Source of the DNA: Hippasteria phrygiana | Lineage: Eukaryota > Echinodermata > Asteroidea > Valvatida > Goniasteridae | Direction: 5' to 3' | NCBI GenBank assembly: GCA_037893225.1 | Contig: JAZGUH010000274.1 | Coordinates: 124,001-188,000, forward strand | Length of the DNA: 64,000 nt | Shown: in pieces, positions 45,101 to 54,873 of the stretch | Position numbering within the stretch: position 1 is the stretch's first letter | Layout of the letters: each line of letters begins with the position of its first letter | Program-made: the position numbers and the translations under genes | Notes under the pieces: model-generated | The model's database searches: none | What the model was told of the DNA's origin: nothing | Seen by the model: the letters and a program-made list of their open reading frames with translations, nothing else

Positions 45101-48100
45101 GATGAGTTCGCAAGCGTGAAGGTACGGTACGTACGTACATTGTACACTGGGAATAAGACGTTGTTTGCACTTGACAACGTACGGCGCGGAGAGTAATCAC
45201 GCGGAAGGTAAATCGCGCGGAGCGGAGATGTCATGTCGGGGTTTAGAAAACGGTCAAAGAAAGACACATTTAGGGAGCACGGCGGGATCAATGACGCAGG
45301 AAAGCCTTTGAAAAGCCCGGCCAGGCCGCGGCCTTGCGGCCAGCTTATCCCCCTTTTGTGCGTCTAGATTCTCTAACAAAAGGCAACATGCCAATCATTA
45401 AAGCCGGGCTTCTTGCAGGCTAGGCTGTGCGACAGCACAGCCAAGCGTAGCTCATTATCGAGGGTTCTTTGTTGAAGATGTATTGTTCCCTAATAGGTAT
45501 TTAAGTGGGGGAATTCCTGTGATGGGCCGACAGTCTTAACTGTGGATGTGCCAGTCAATAAAGCTGGGCTTTCTAGCGGCCTGGCCGAATCGATCGTTCC
45601 GGTTTATATTCTATTTGAAACACTTTTTTGTACTTCTTTTACTACCATTACCTACCCCTAACCCTGGGAAAAATAATAAAAGACCCATGATTATTATAGT
45701 GCATGTATGTATTTTTTTATTCCTCCATGGTACATCATGATACATTATATACTATTCCTACCGTCCAATAATTGGAAATAACTGGAATTTCGAGCAAAGT
45801 AAACTGGACAAATCCACACGTAATGCGGCCAAAAGGAACATATATCGCGATATTCTTCGGTATATCGAATTCCCCGATATTCCGTTTTTTTTTAAAGGGG
45901 CCGATACGATTTTCGATATGAAAAAAATATCGAAATATCGGGAAATATCGTCATATCGAACAGGCTTATCCCCCAGTACCACATTCTTTGTTCAGTGAAG
46001 TGTAAACCACTCATACAGCAGGGGTGAGATTGTTCAAAAATGAAAAATCCACGAAATCCACGAAAAATCCATAAGGACCCCAAATCAACATATAGTTTGT
46101 ATTTGCCGAAAGGCACCCCCTTAAAATATCCGTTTTTATTGGTCTATATCCACTTTTAAAGGTAAAAACACCGTTAGGACAACACCTCAGGAATTCCAGA
46201 TTGCAAAAGAGATTCTTTAAAAATTCTGAAATCCTCACAAAAATTCTGAAAATCAGGAAAATTTAAAATCATGACAAATCTCACCCCTGATGCAGAAAAA
46301 GCAGCCGACTGCTTGCTAAACAATTATTTTCAACCAAGAATTTCACCCTCAAGAGTTGATTGAAAAGGAAAATTGTTTTAAGGGTGAGCCCATACTCTTC
46401 TCCAACCAAATTACCAACAAAATTGTCATGTGGTGTATATTGTTTGTGACTTGTATTCGGCTGTTGTTTGCTTAGCATGAAAATCAGCGGAGTTGTGGCT
46501 GGTAACCTCCTTTTACTACGCAAGGCATTTTTGTGCTGAGCACATATTTCTGTCCTTTTTAGCAGCTGCATGGAATTGGCCCCAGGTTCCAGAAAAGGAC
46601 TAATAGTCTGTAATCAAGACTACTGAACCACGGACTTCATTTCAGAGAGCTGTGACATGAGAGGTCCGAAATGTTGGACTAAACATGGCTGAATATCAAC
46701 TGGTGCACACATTGACAATAAGCCAGTTCGGTATTTCAACTGCACATGTGCACACAATGATATAGTTATCCCGAATGACCCATGACCTAAGGCGCGCGTA
46801 GAAACGCGCAAGGTGGTCGCACAACGCGCACGTGTTCAATTCAATCAGAATGGGCGTTTGCATAACATCGCGTGACATTACGTCAGCAAGTCTATCATGA
46901 ATAACCATATTGGCTTATTGGCAAAATGACAGCCCCACTGTATGCATATTGAACGGCCATCTTTATGTTGTAACTCGACACACAGTGTGTGCATTTTTGA
47001 AGTGTGGGGCGCCTTTCGCAGTCCCCCGGATAAGATTTTTGTCCTACTCACCAGAAGCTCATCCACGTGGAGTAGCCCGACCCTCGCAGCGGTAGACTAA
47101 CAGCAAGGCCTTCTGGGAAATTTTGTATGCCGATGCCAATGGCTAAATTTCTGAAAGAAAATACAAAGGAATTTTTGAGAAAAAAATTTATTTAACCAAT
47201 GTCCTTGAACAATCAGTTTAGCTCATTTGTTCAACTAACTTTTCATATTGTTTTAAAGTGCAACTGATCATTTGCCATATTTGTTTATTTTCATATTTTA
47301 ACCCTTTCAGTACCACATTGTTTACTGGCGTTCAGTCAAACGTAAACCACTCAAGCAGAAAAAGCAGCCGACTGCTTGCTGAATTGTTGTATTTTTCAAC
47401 CAAAGATTTCACCCTCAAGAATTGATTGAAAAGGAAAACAATGTTGTTCCATGAAACTGACTCTTTCACACGGTGTAAAAATGAAAGTCATAACTGCTAA
47501 AATAGCAAAGTTATGACTGTTTTTCTTTTCTTGCCCGCTTCATCAAACGGCAAACTTGTTTGTTATATAGCAAATGGCACCCCGTACGCAGAACCGTACA
47601 GGAAAAGTTCGGAAAGAATTTTCTTTAAAAATGTTATAATGGTGAAACATGAATTTGATAGCACCATTAGAAATATCTGAACAAGCTCTTTCTGTTGGTA
47701 TAAGGATCATGTATGGACAGAGAAAAACACGAGCACTACAGTTTGTTTAAAAAATGGTGAATATATCTGTTGTTTGGATACTAATAGTGTGTGGTTTTCT
47801 TGTCGAGTAAATTTGCATGCATGCCTGAAATACACCACTCTGTTCTACGAGGGTCGGCTGAAAAGTTCGTAGGTTGACTCTGGAGGAGTAATGCCAGATC
47901 AATGAAAATTAGCATGCATTTATTTCAACCCTTTTGATAACTAATTGCGTGAGAGAGTTGAGAACATTCCGAGTACAGAACTTGAAATGTCAAAGGTTTC
48001 TGCTCGGTGGGTGCCGCGTCTTCGGACCCCCTGATCAAAAGTGCACCAGGCTGGTCATGTCAAGGGATAACTTGGAGCGTTTTGAAGCAGATCCAGCTAA

Positions 48101-51100
48101 TTTCATTGAACGTTTCCTAACCCAGGATGAGTGCTGGGTCCATCACTTTGAGCCAGAGACAAAGAGGCAATCCATGCAGTGGAAACACACGTCATCAACT
48201 CCTCCAAAGAAGGCCAAGGTAATTTTAATGCCAAATTTTGTCCATTTTTACGAAGTCGGCAAACCACCAAATACGGCTTTACCTGGAAACAAACAATGCA
48301 ATTAGTTATCAAAAGGGTTGAAATATATGCATGCTAAGGGTGGAGTGGTTAATCTGTGGTCGGGCCAGCCTGTTGAAAAGTTTTGCCAAGCCCCTGGAAC
48401 GCCCAGGCCTTTGGGCTTCTATAATCCCCTGATTGTACACAATAAACTGTCCAATAATTCTGGAGTCCAGCGGGCTTCCATTGTTCACCCAGACTTGACT
48501 GACAGCTGAGGCATCTTTTGATCCTGCCGTGAATGGGTACAGATTAGTGTGGGAGGGGCTACAACCAGGCCAGGCCTGGCAGAGGCCGGGCTTTATTGAT
48601 TAGTTGATGCTCTATTGTTAGGTGATTTGTGGCTCACAATACCAAGAGTAAAAGTCTGAAGGTCCGGGCATGGCTGGGCCTTTCAAAGGCCTGGCTCAAC
48701 CACAGATTAACCACTCCTCCCTAAGTTTCATTGATCTGGCATTACTCCTTCAGAGTCGACCTACGTACTTTTCAGCCGACCCCCGTAGCTCTAAAAGTGG
48801 ATCACTCCAAACAGAATCGAGGAGTAAAGTGCAGGGCTAGAAAACTTGAACTTTGACTTTACCATCATTTTAATACAAATCTTCAAAAACGCATAATAAA
48901 AAACATAATACGTCGAAATTAAAATTACCTTGCACTTTCAAATGTTGCTGATGACGTTTTCCCAACTGCACCAAATCCCACTCCCACAGCCAGACCCTCT
49001 GCAAATGACAACCATTGTTTTTCCATAAAAAATATTTCTGCCACATTTCGTAGGAACGTAATAGGAGCGTCTCAAAGTTAGAACGTTCCTGTTTGCTGTG
49101 CCAAATGCTCCCTGTGGGAACACTGTGTCTTCCTGCTGGGAAGGCGCGTTGTTCTCAGCGTGTGCGCCCCCCCCCCCCACCCCCCAAGTCCCCACCCTGC
49201 CCACTGCAAACCACAAAGCTGTTTGGCTGCACTGTTTTCTTAAAGTATAAATAATTGCTTAACCTTTTCTTTGCTTAGTAGCTGCCAATTTGTCACTCTT
49301 TGCAAGGAATACCGTAGTCTGGTTCCCAGACCAAAATATTCTGACTATTTCTGATGAATATTAGGTCCGGCAGCCGCCAATGTCACGTGACGAAAACTGG
49401 CAGAATTCTGCCAGTTCCCAAAAATGTCTGAGGTTTTCCGAACTTGTTTTCGGTAACATTCGGCTGTTGACGTTGATGTTCGCAATAACAAAATGTCTGT
49501 CAGGCCTGTTACAGATCCTGGAATTTGAATTCTCGATTATATCTAAAAACTGAAAAATCAATGCCACACTCTTGCGGTACTTTGCCGACTGGATTTTGCA
49601 AGAATATTAAATTTGAATGATGCCACTGACGTCACTCAGACTAAAACTGCATGTCATGATCTATTTTAAACCGCGGTACCTGACCTAAGATATAGACGTC
49701 AGGGAATCTACAGGTCAAGGAACCAGACTAGGAATACCCCACAAACCTTACCCGGAATGTTATGAATAGTAATTGCGACGATAAGCAGCAGAATTCTCTT
49801 CCATGTAATGAGTCTTTGTGCAGCACTTGGCTCTTGACCCTGGAGGTCACGACCTTGCGGTTCCAGGTCGCCATTGGGGCTGGCTGTGGTTCCTAAGGTT
49901 TTCCGCCTTCTTTGAGTTACTGTCGAGTCTAAAAGGGAAACATCATCAATAAAAGAACAGGATTGATTTTATGGCAAGAAACTTGTTATAACAAAAAAAC
50001 GACAAATATTGTTCTTCCATCGAATTCTTACCAATGAGAGCTGCCTCTTCGTCTTTACTGCTGGTTACAGACATCAACGGGAGGTTACTTTCATCATGGG
50101 ACTTGGGATGAGACTGCAAGGCCAGCATTGCAGATGGTGACCCCTTGGGAAGACAAATATGAAAAGTGAGCTGTAAAAACCAAAGTGAGCTATCTATCCA
50201 GCCCAGCACAGCCCAGCCCAGCCCAACCTAAATAGTGCTTTTTCACACTTTCGGGAAGATTGTCAGAGCCAACTATTACGATCATCGTGTGTGGGATACA
50301 TGTACAAGATTCCATGATTTCTCCTGACTTTTGTCTTATGTATACATTTTTCATGGCTTTTCCTTGACTTTCCATGATAACTTCAAATTCAAGGATTTTC
50401 CATGTCTGTGGGAGAATGTGGCAGGGACTGAGCAGGCAGTTCTTTACTGGGTTTTGACAGCAGGCTTTTAAGCAGACCCAGGCGAAAAAGTAGGAGAATA
50501 GTCAGATTAACATTCAACCAAAAAACAGCACAAAAGTAGGACCTTGGAAGACAAAATCAGGATAAAACTAGGATATAAGTGCGGGCTTTCAGGAGTAGTT
50601 TTCGTTGATACTCACCCATGTCCACAGCATCACAAGCCTCATTTGGCAAGTTCTGTACTCACTACACTCGTGCTCCATCCTCAACTAAGCTTTTGGAACT
50701 AAAGTTGCAGTACTCCTGCACCCTTCATTGTGTGATTTTCATATGACAGTGTGTATTAACCCCTTGATGAGTACGATTATCGTAGTGAGGTGCCGGGGCG
50801 GCCTGTGCAGCCAAGCGAAAGGGCCACAATGTGCTTGTGCAGTCAAGCGTAACATACACAATAATCCAACAATGGATTGAAACTGCACAAATAGCAGCAA
50901 ATGGCATCATCCGACCTGGTGCCACTGTTTTTTGTGCACCATTTGGCATCATCCGTACGCAAGGGTTAAGGCCTTAAACATATATTCGATGAGATTTCAT
51001 TTTTTTTTTTGTAGGACAAAAAAGTAGGACAAATAGGAATTTTAAGAAAAAAATAGGAAAAGTACGACGAAGGTTAAAAAAAAAACTTAGGAAAGAGTCG

Positions 51101-54100
51101 GAAAAGTAGGAATACTTAAAAACCTGTGACTAGTCTTTTGAATCCTACATGAAACCCCAAACACAAGTCTAAATTCGCACCAACATTGGCATCAGTACAT
51201 CAGCTCCATACACAAAGGCCGCTCCCATCAAGAACCCAACCGCTGCAGGGATGAATGCCCATTGGCCCTCGGAACCATAGCTTCCTGATGATTGGGCGAG
51301 CTCGATGGCTGGTGCTAGAAGCGACCAATAAGACGCAGCCAGCATAACCTGTAGCAGAATTTCACAATGAAGATGAATTAATTAACCCTCCTATACTTAT
51401 AACTATCACAGCCTATCAAAATCTCTAAACACCAACTCTGACAGTTTGTGTGTGTTTCAATCTGAAATTTGATAGGTTTTGATCTGTACAGCAGCTGGGT
51501 CGATTTTGGCCCTGAGAACAGGAGGGTTTTAAACTGCTGCAAACTGCTGGATTAACCTGAAATATGCAAATCAATGTTGTTCATTTGTAATTTTTACAAT
51601 GACTGGAAGAGGGGAAAAGGTGTTCTAAATAGTCTGCTTAACTGGTTTTTAAAGCTTGTTGGTTTATTTGTCTGCAGTGTTTTAAAGCACGTTCAAATAT
51701 CTACAATGGAATATATGTGAAATAATGTGTTATACACACAAATTAACACAATATTTTTATAAAATTATTATGTTCCCCCATCCCTGTGTCACACCCCCCC
51801 ATCCCTGTGTCACACCCCCCCCTCCCCTAATGATGTTCGTGTTACTTCAGGACAGATTTTTTTTTTTTAATCAAAAGTCATTGGAGTCATCTCACCCCTG
51901 CCGCAAATCCCAAACTGCCATCAAGAATTCGCCTCTGTAGTAAAAGAGAAAGGTTTTGGAAATACAAATTTCCATGATTTCACAAAAGGTTATGTCGTGT
52001 ATTCAGTTTATTTTCAAAGAATAAAGACACCTCAGATCAGAAGTAAAAATGTTTTTGAAAATGCAGAAATTCTAATTTTAATAACATGTTAATTGGGAAA
52101 GATTTTACGTTAATACCCCCCCACCAAAATCGGTCAAGAACAGCAAAATCTTGAAAAATAACCAACCCTCCTTGATAACAACTGTCTAAACATGTGGCAC
52201 AACCTGTTATTTCAAGATGTATTTCAGCAAAATCTGTAACAAATTCGGAAGAGATCAACATGTATGTGCAAAAAACACAAACATTCTTCCCTTATATTGC
52301 ACTAAAATGTTCCAACAAAATTCTCAAAATTAAAGGTTGTGCCAAGTGTTTATACAATTATGAACACAAATGGATGGTTATTTTCCAAGATTTGCTGTTT
52401 CTAACCGATTTTGGTGGGGGGTATTAAAACCCTAACCATCCCTAACCTGCCAAAATCAAACACCCCATTTGTGTTGAATTTTGTGTGATTGGGTACTGTA
52501 GAGCCTTGGCACCATCACTTTGCAAGGGACTTGATGCCCTGATTTTGTCTAAGTACAAAGAATGTGCCATTGGTTTACTACACAGTGTTGGAGTTTGTGT
52601 GGTTAGGGAAGGATTCTAGTAAAAAGCCTTGGGCTGTTAGGGTTAATTAAATTGTCAACAGTAATGACGTTTTTTGAAACAAAAGCAAATGAACCAGCCA
52701 CACAAGATGAAGTATGTTAACCCCTTGCGTACGGACTACGGATGACACCAAATGGCGCAAAAAAAGTTGCCACCAGGCCGGATGATGTCCATACATGCCA
52801 TTTTCTGCATTTTCAATCTATTGTTGGATTATTGTGTATGTTACGTTTGGCTGCACAAGCATCTTGTTTCCATTTCGCTTGGCTGCATAAGCCACCCCGG
52901 GGCCTCTTTATAAATAACCGTACTCAAGGGGTTAATTGCAGGAAATGATACAATAAAAATAGTGGATATTGTATTTCATATCTTCTTTTCTACAGGCTAT
53001 TGCTGCGGAAGCATAACTGCACATGTGCAAATGGCTATCAGTAGTTGAATGGACGAGGGCATCAAATGGCTATCAGTAGTTGAATGGATGAGGGCATAGA
53101 ATTATCACTTTTCATCTCAAATTCAGCTGTTGCAGTAGTCTAGTCATAAGCATGAAGGATTGCTGTTCATCATCATGAGGATTGATTTCGACTCTTTTTT
53201 CGAACAATTTGTTTACATTTTTTTTTTTTGAGGGGGGGGGATTTTGTTATTTTACTTTATTTTTTAAGGAACATAAAGTGCGAAAACATGTCTGTGAATA
53301 CATGGACTTTCATAGCTCTACAAAAATGTGTCTTTTGGACTACTATAGGGAATATGTAAAGTTGAAAACCATTCTCTTAAAACTAGTTACGGTTACCTTA
53401 ACAACAGCCATATGATGTGTATTCCATCCTTAATAATTGTACTGGGGAAGAAACTGTTTTTGAAAGTTCTGGTTCTTGCATACAATCAGGGGCAGATCCA
53501 GAGGGGGGTGGGGTTTGGGGTCAAACCCCCCACCCCCAACTGCTCCTATTTTGTTTGCTTATAATTGGCCTATGCCTAAAGTACCGTAGCAAACCAGAAA
53601 GAAAAAAAGCCACACACCACGATGGACGAAAAAATTCAGGAAAAAAGCACTCGAAACTAAACGTTAAGTTGTGTGATACAATGTAGGTGTAGACTGTTTT
53701 CATCCGTTAACGGAGTTCATATAATGTGTGCATATTTTGCATGTGCGTATTCATATTATACATGTATACGTATCAGTGTACGAGTACGGGAGAAATCGTT
53801 GTTTGTCTAAAAAGTTATATTCCACGTGTGAACTGCGTGCATGCAGCACGGATACGCGTATGCTAGGCATTACGCACAGTACATTGTACGTATACGAACT
53901 CCGCATTTACAATAACAAATGAAAACAGTCTACATGTACAACTATGGCACACCTTTACATTAGTTTTGAGTGTATTTTCCTGGATTTTATCATCCATCGC
54001 AGTGTGTGGAATTTCCTAACCCGCCGTTCCTATAGACAAAGACACATAAAATTAATAGATGTAAAATTGGCTTCATCAACAAGGTAACATAACAATATTG

Positions 54101-54292
54101 AAAATATTGATTATAAACTTCGACTGTGCTGACACACATCTTACTCTTAGATTTATAATGATACTTTTTGTTTACATTACTCACTTTTCCACTTGAAAAT
54201 ACAAAGACAAGGCTCGCGCCAGCAGCAGTAACACCCCAAGTAAACAAAGTCCCAAGCAGGGCCTGGGTTATTGGACCGTAGCCTTGGATCAT
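42029..54292 (-). CDS. SLC39A11: SLC39A11 / ZIP11 zinc transporter, complete (9 exons)
   Basis: Complete nine-exon coding region. Exons on the minus strand: 54185-54292, 51896-51934, 51181-51348, 50032-50143, 49752-49928, 48929-48998, 47052-47150, 44223-44381, 42029-42107. They sum to 1011 nt (336 residues plus stop) with all junctions GT-AG and in phase; human ZIP11 is about 342 residues. ZIP11 is a multi-pass membrane transporter of the GufA-like ZIP subfamily, known to carry zinc (and copper) into the cytosol. The zinc-site signatures are visible: HNIPEG near residue 198 and NFPEGLAVS near residue 233, plus [14 protein letters not shown] and the C-terminal MMSLDVGLG. Residues 106-185 form the variable hydrophilic loop. 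The gene is divergent from MLST8, and its introns carry many MITEs. Family identity is very secure. Confidence 0.96.
42464..43719. mobile_element. MITE with 9-bp TSD (Mutator-like?) in SLC39A11 intron 8
   Basis: Ends TAGTCTGATTCCC / GGGAACCAGACTA, flanked by TCACAACTA on both sides (42455-42463, 43720-43728). It is interrupted by a nested MITE at 42509-43340; without it the element is about 421 bp and matches 49315-49730 in inverted orientation. The 9-bp duplication suggests the Mutator type. Confidence 0.9.
42509..43340. mobile_element. Harbinger-like MITE nested in the TAGTCTGG element
   Basis: Inverted ends GGGGCCATTCAAAATGTTCA / TGAACATTTTGAATGGCCCC, flanked by TTA (42506-42508, 43341-43343). 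The sister copy at 49.3 kb shows the uninterrupted site (ATCTTAGGTC). 832 bp, no transposase. It includes an internal hairpin GGTTCCCGTCTCT...AGAGACGGGAACC at 42810-42859. Confidence 0.9.
44223..44381 (-). CDS. SLC39A11: SLC39A11 exon 8
   Basis: Encodes [20 protein letters not shown] then [20 protein letters not shown] and [11 protein letters not shown]. These are transmembrane helices 6-7 and the conserved acidic DD-x-x-PEA turn of ZIP11. The donor is GTAACA. Confidence 0.95.
44526..45963. mobile_element. 1.4-kb element with TTCGATAT/ATATCGAA ends in SLC39A11 intron 7
   Basis: The outer parts are inverted (CTGTTCGATATCC left, CATATCGAACAG right) and rich in ATATCG words. Flanking sequence GGCTTATC(TTC)CCCCAGTA is repeated on both sides, an apparent 16-19 bp duplication. 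The interior is GC-rich with GGCCGGGCTT-like words and several forward and inverted repeats. A reverse-oriented partial copy lies at about 62870-63643. No transposase was recognised. Confidence 0.75.
47052..47150 (-). CDS. SLC39A11: SLC39A11 exon 7
   Basis: Encodes [20 protein letters not shown] then [12 protein letters not shown]. It carries the second transmembrane metal motif (N-F-P-E-G). The acceptor is TTTCAG and the donor GTGAGT. Confidence 0.95.
47980..48283 (+). pseudogene. Mariner transposase fragment
   Basis: Reads [20 protein letters not shown], then [15 protein letters not shown], then [10 protein letters not shown] and PPKKAKV. These are the central catalytic-domain signatures of mariner transposases (T-x-DE-x-WVHH, QSMQWKH, PPKK). 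The first part (VSARWVPR) is in another frame, and the helix-turn-helix N-terminus and the C-terminal aspartates are gone. Non-functional. Confidence 0.88.
48338..48721. mobile_element. Harbinger-like MITE nested in the mariner element
   Basis: Ends GGGTGGAGTGGTTAATCTGT / ACAGATTAACCACTCCTCCC, flanked by TAA at 48335-48337 and 48722-48724. Removing it restores the mariner's inverted right arm (GCATGCTAA then GTTTCATTG). A 3-bp TAA duplication with G-rich ends is characteristic of PIF/Harbinger. The interior has repeated GGCCTGGC-type words. Confidence 0.88.
48929..48998 (-). CDS. SLC39A11: SLC39A11 exon 6
   Basis: Encodes [20 protein letters not shown] then ESA, the continuation of the HNIPEG transmembrane metal site. 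The acceptor is TTGCAG and the donor GTAATT. The 70-nt exon splits codons at both ends. Confidence 0.95.
49315..49730. mobile_element. MITE with 9-bp TSD (Mutator-like?) in SLC39A11 intron 5
   Basis: Ends TAGTCTGGTTCCC / GGAACCAGACTA, with flanking GGAATACCG (49306-49314) and GGAATACCC (49731-49739). An inverted-orientation sister of 42464-43719 without the nested insert. 416 bp; it ends 21 bp before exon 5's lower edge at 49752. Confidence 0.9.
49752..49928 (-). CDS. SLC39A11: SLC39A11 exon 5 (loop end and HNIP motif)
   Basis: Residues 143-201. A Arg/Gln-rich loop leads into the helix [17 protein letters not shown]. The metal-binding H-x-x-P-E-G motif is split here, with its glutamate codon completed by exon 6. 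The acceptor is TTTTAG and the donor GTAAGG. Confidence 0.93.
50032..50143 (-). CDS. SLC39A11: SLC39A11 exon 4 (variable loop)
   Basis: Residues 106-142, a Ser/Lys/Glu-rich hydrophilic segment with no conserved motif, equivalent to the long cytosolic loop of ZIP11. It is fixed by the acceptor CCCAAG, the donor GTAAGA and frame continuity. The loop ends in EEAALIG. Confidence 0.85.
50756..50969. mobile_element. TTAACCCCTTG-family MITE, inverted, in SLC39A11 intron 3
   Basis: Starts TTAACCCCTTGATGAGTACG and ends CCGTACGCAAGGGTTAA; the interior (GTGCAGCCAAGCG, CCAACAATGGATTG) is the reverse complement of the 52.7-kb copy. Confidence 0.85.
51181..51348 (-). CDS. SLC39A11: SLC39A11 exon 3
   Basis: Residues 50-105: [18 protein letters not shown], then a hydrophobic stretch ending GADVLMPML. 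It covers transmembrane helices 2 and 3. The acceptor is CTACAG and the donor GTGCGA, a slightly weak donor. Confidence 0.95.
51896..51934 (-). CDS. SLC39A11: SLC39A11 exon 2
   Basis: A 39-nt microexon-sized piece encoding residues 37-49, [13 protein letters not shown], strongly conserved in ZIP11. It is preceded by CTACAG and followed by GTGAGA. It is too short to be seen without the family motif. Confidence 0.94.
52114..52423. mobile_element. TTAA-flanked MITE with ~50-bp inverted repeats (SLC39A11 intron 1)
   Basis: Ends TACCCCCCCACCAAAATCGG / CCGATTTTGGTGGGGGGTA, flanked by TTAA (52110-52113, 52424-52427). The inverted homology continues through GAACAGCAAAATCTTG and AAAATAACCA. Relatives at 56296 and 32060. 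Confidence 0.88.
52428..52648. repeat. CCCTAA-edged segment in SLC39A11 intron 1
   Basis: The left edge AACCCTAACCATCCCTAACC and right edge CTGTTAGGGTTAATT are inverted telomere-like words. The interior is unrelated to the other edged repeats. It abuts the TTAA MITE at 52114-52423. Confidence 0.5.
52717..52935. mobile_element. TTAACCCCTTG-family MITE in SLC39A11 intron 1
   Basis: Clean copy: TTAACCCCTTGCGTACGG ... CCGTACTCAAGGGGTTAA, 219 bp, with GGCTGCACAAGC and CCACCAGGCCGGATGATG inside. Confidence 0.9.
53485..53610. mobile_element. Fragment of a GGCAGATCCAGAGGGG-type element
   Basis: ATCAGGGGCAGATCCAGAGG is followed by G and C runs and AGTACCGTAGCAAACCAGAA, the same order as the fragment at 3756. 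SLC39A11 intron 1. Confidence 0.6.
54185..54292 (-). CDS. SLC39A11: SLC39A11 exon 1 (start codon)
   Basis: Residues 1-36, beginning [14 protein letters not shown] and ending FVFSSGK, the first transmembrane helix of ZIP11. The start at 54292 matches the family N-terminus. The donor GTGAGT lies at 54184-54179, after a complete codon. Confidence 0.95.
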
Positions 54293-54747
54293 TGCGGACG
54301 GGGGAAGAAGCTCGATTTCACGGGGAGGAAAAACTGCTCCAACACGCTACTTCCGCGGAGTCCGGGGGGCAAGTTCCACACACGATTCAGCCAATTCTAA
54401 AGCACGATTTACACATAACCCAGGTCTGTCATTAAGGGCGTGGTCTTGCGAGAAAGGGGCTTCATTAGTGTAAGCTCAAAAATCGCAACAAAGATTCCTG
54501 GTTCAACTTTAACTCGTCAATTCCTCGGTCAATAATTACACGTGTACATGGTCGGGATATCGATCGTCGCGTGTGTGTGCATGCAGTGCACGCACAAAAT
54601 TAATTCACCACCACTAAATTGGTATAGCGCCACCAAGAGGCGAATACGGTCATACATTATATCCTTGCTAAACGAGACCAGATCAAAGCCAAAGGAAATT
54701 TCTGATTTCTGCCATTTTCCATCCTTTTCCTCAACTTCTGGAGTGAA
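54293..54747. promoter_or_regulatory. Bidirectional promoter interval between SLC39A11 and MLST8
   Basis: The two start codons point away from each other and are 455 bp apart, so both 5' UTRs and core promoters must fall here. No TATA box was seen. An ETS/GABP-type word ACTTCCG sits at 54349-54355, in a locally GC-richer stretch (54300-54370). That is typical of divergent housekeeping promoters. Transcription start sites cannot be placed from sequence alone. Confidence 0.7.
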
Positions 54748-54873
54748 ATGGCAACTTCCAGCGACGGCGGAGATCGTCAGGTGATCCTAGCGACAGCTGG
54801 ATACGACCACACGATCCGATTTTGGCAAGCTCACACGGGGATTTGTCACAGGACAGTTCAGCATCAAGATTCT
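54748..54873 (+). CDS. MLST8: MLST8 exon 1 (start codon)
   Basis: Residues 1-42, from [20 protein letters not shown] to HRTVQHQDS. The ATG context is GTGAAATGG. The donor is GTATCC. It holds most of the first WD repeat. Confidence 0.95.

Larger units (their letters stand above)
47848..48785 (+). mobile_element. Deleted mariner element in SLC39A11 intron 6
   Basis: Terminal inverted repeats CGAGGGTCGGCTGAAAAGTT / ...CTTTTCAGCCGACCCCCG, flanked by TA on both sides (47846-47847 and 48786-48787). It contains a piece of mariner transposase and a nested MITE (48338-48721). Without the nested insert it is about 550 bp, less than half the usual 1.3 kb, so it has an internal deletion. Confidence 0.9.
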
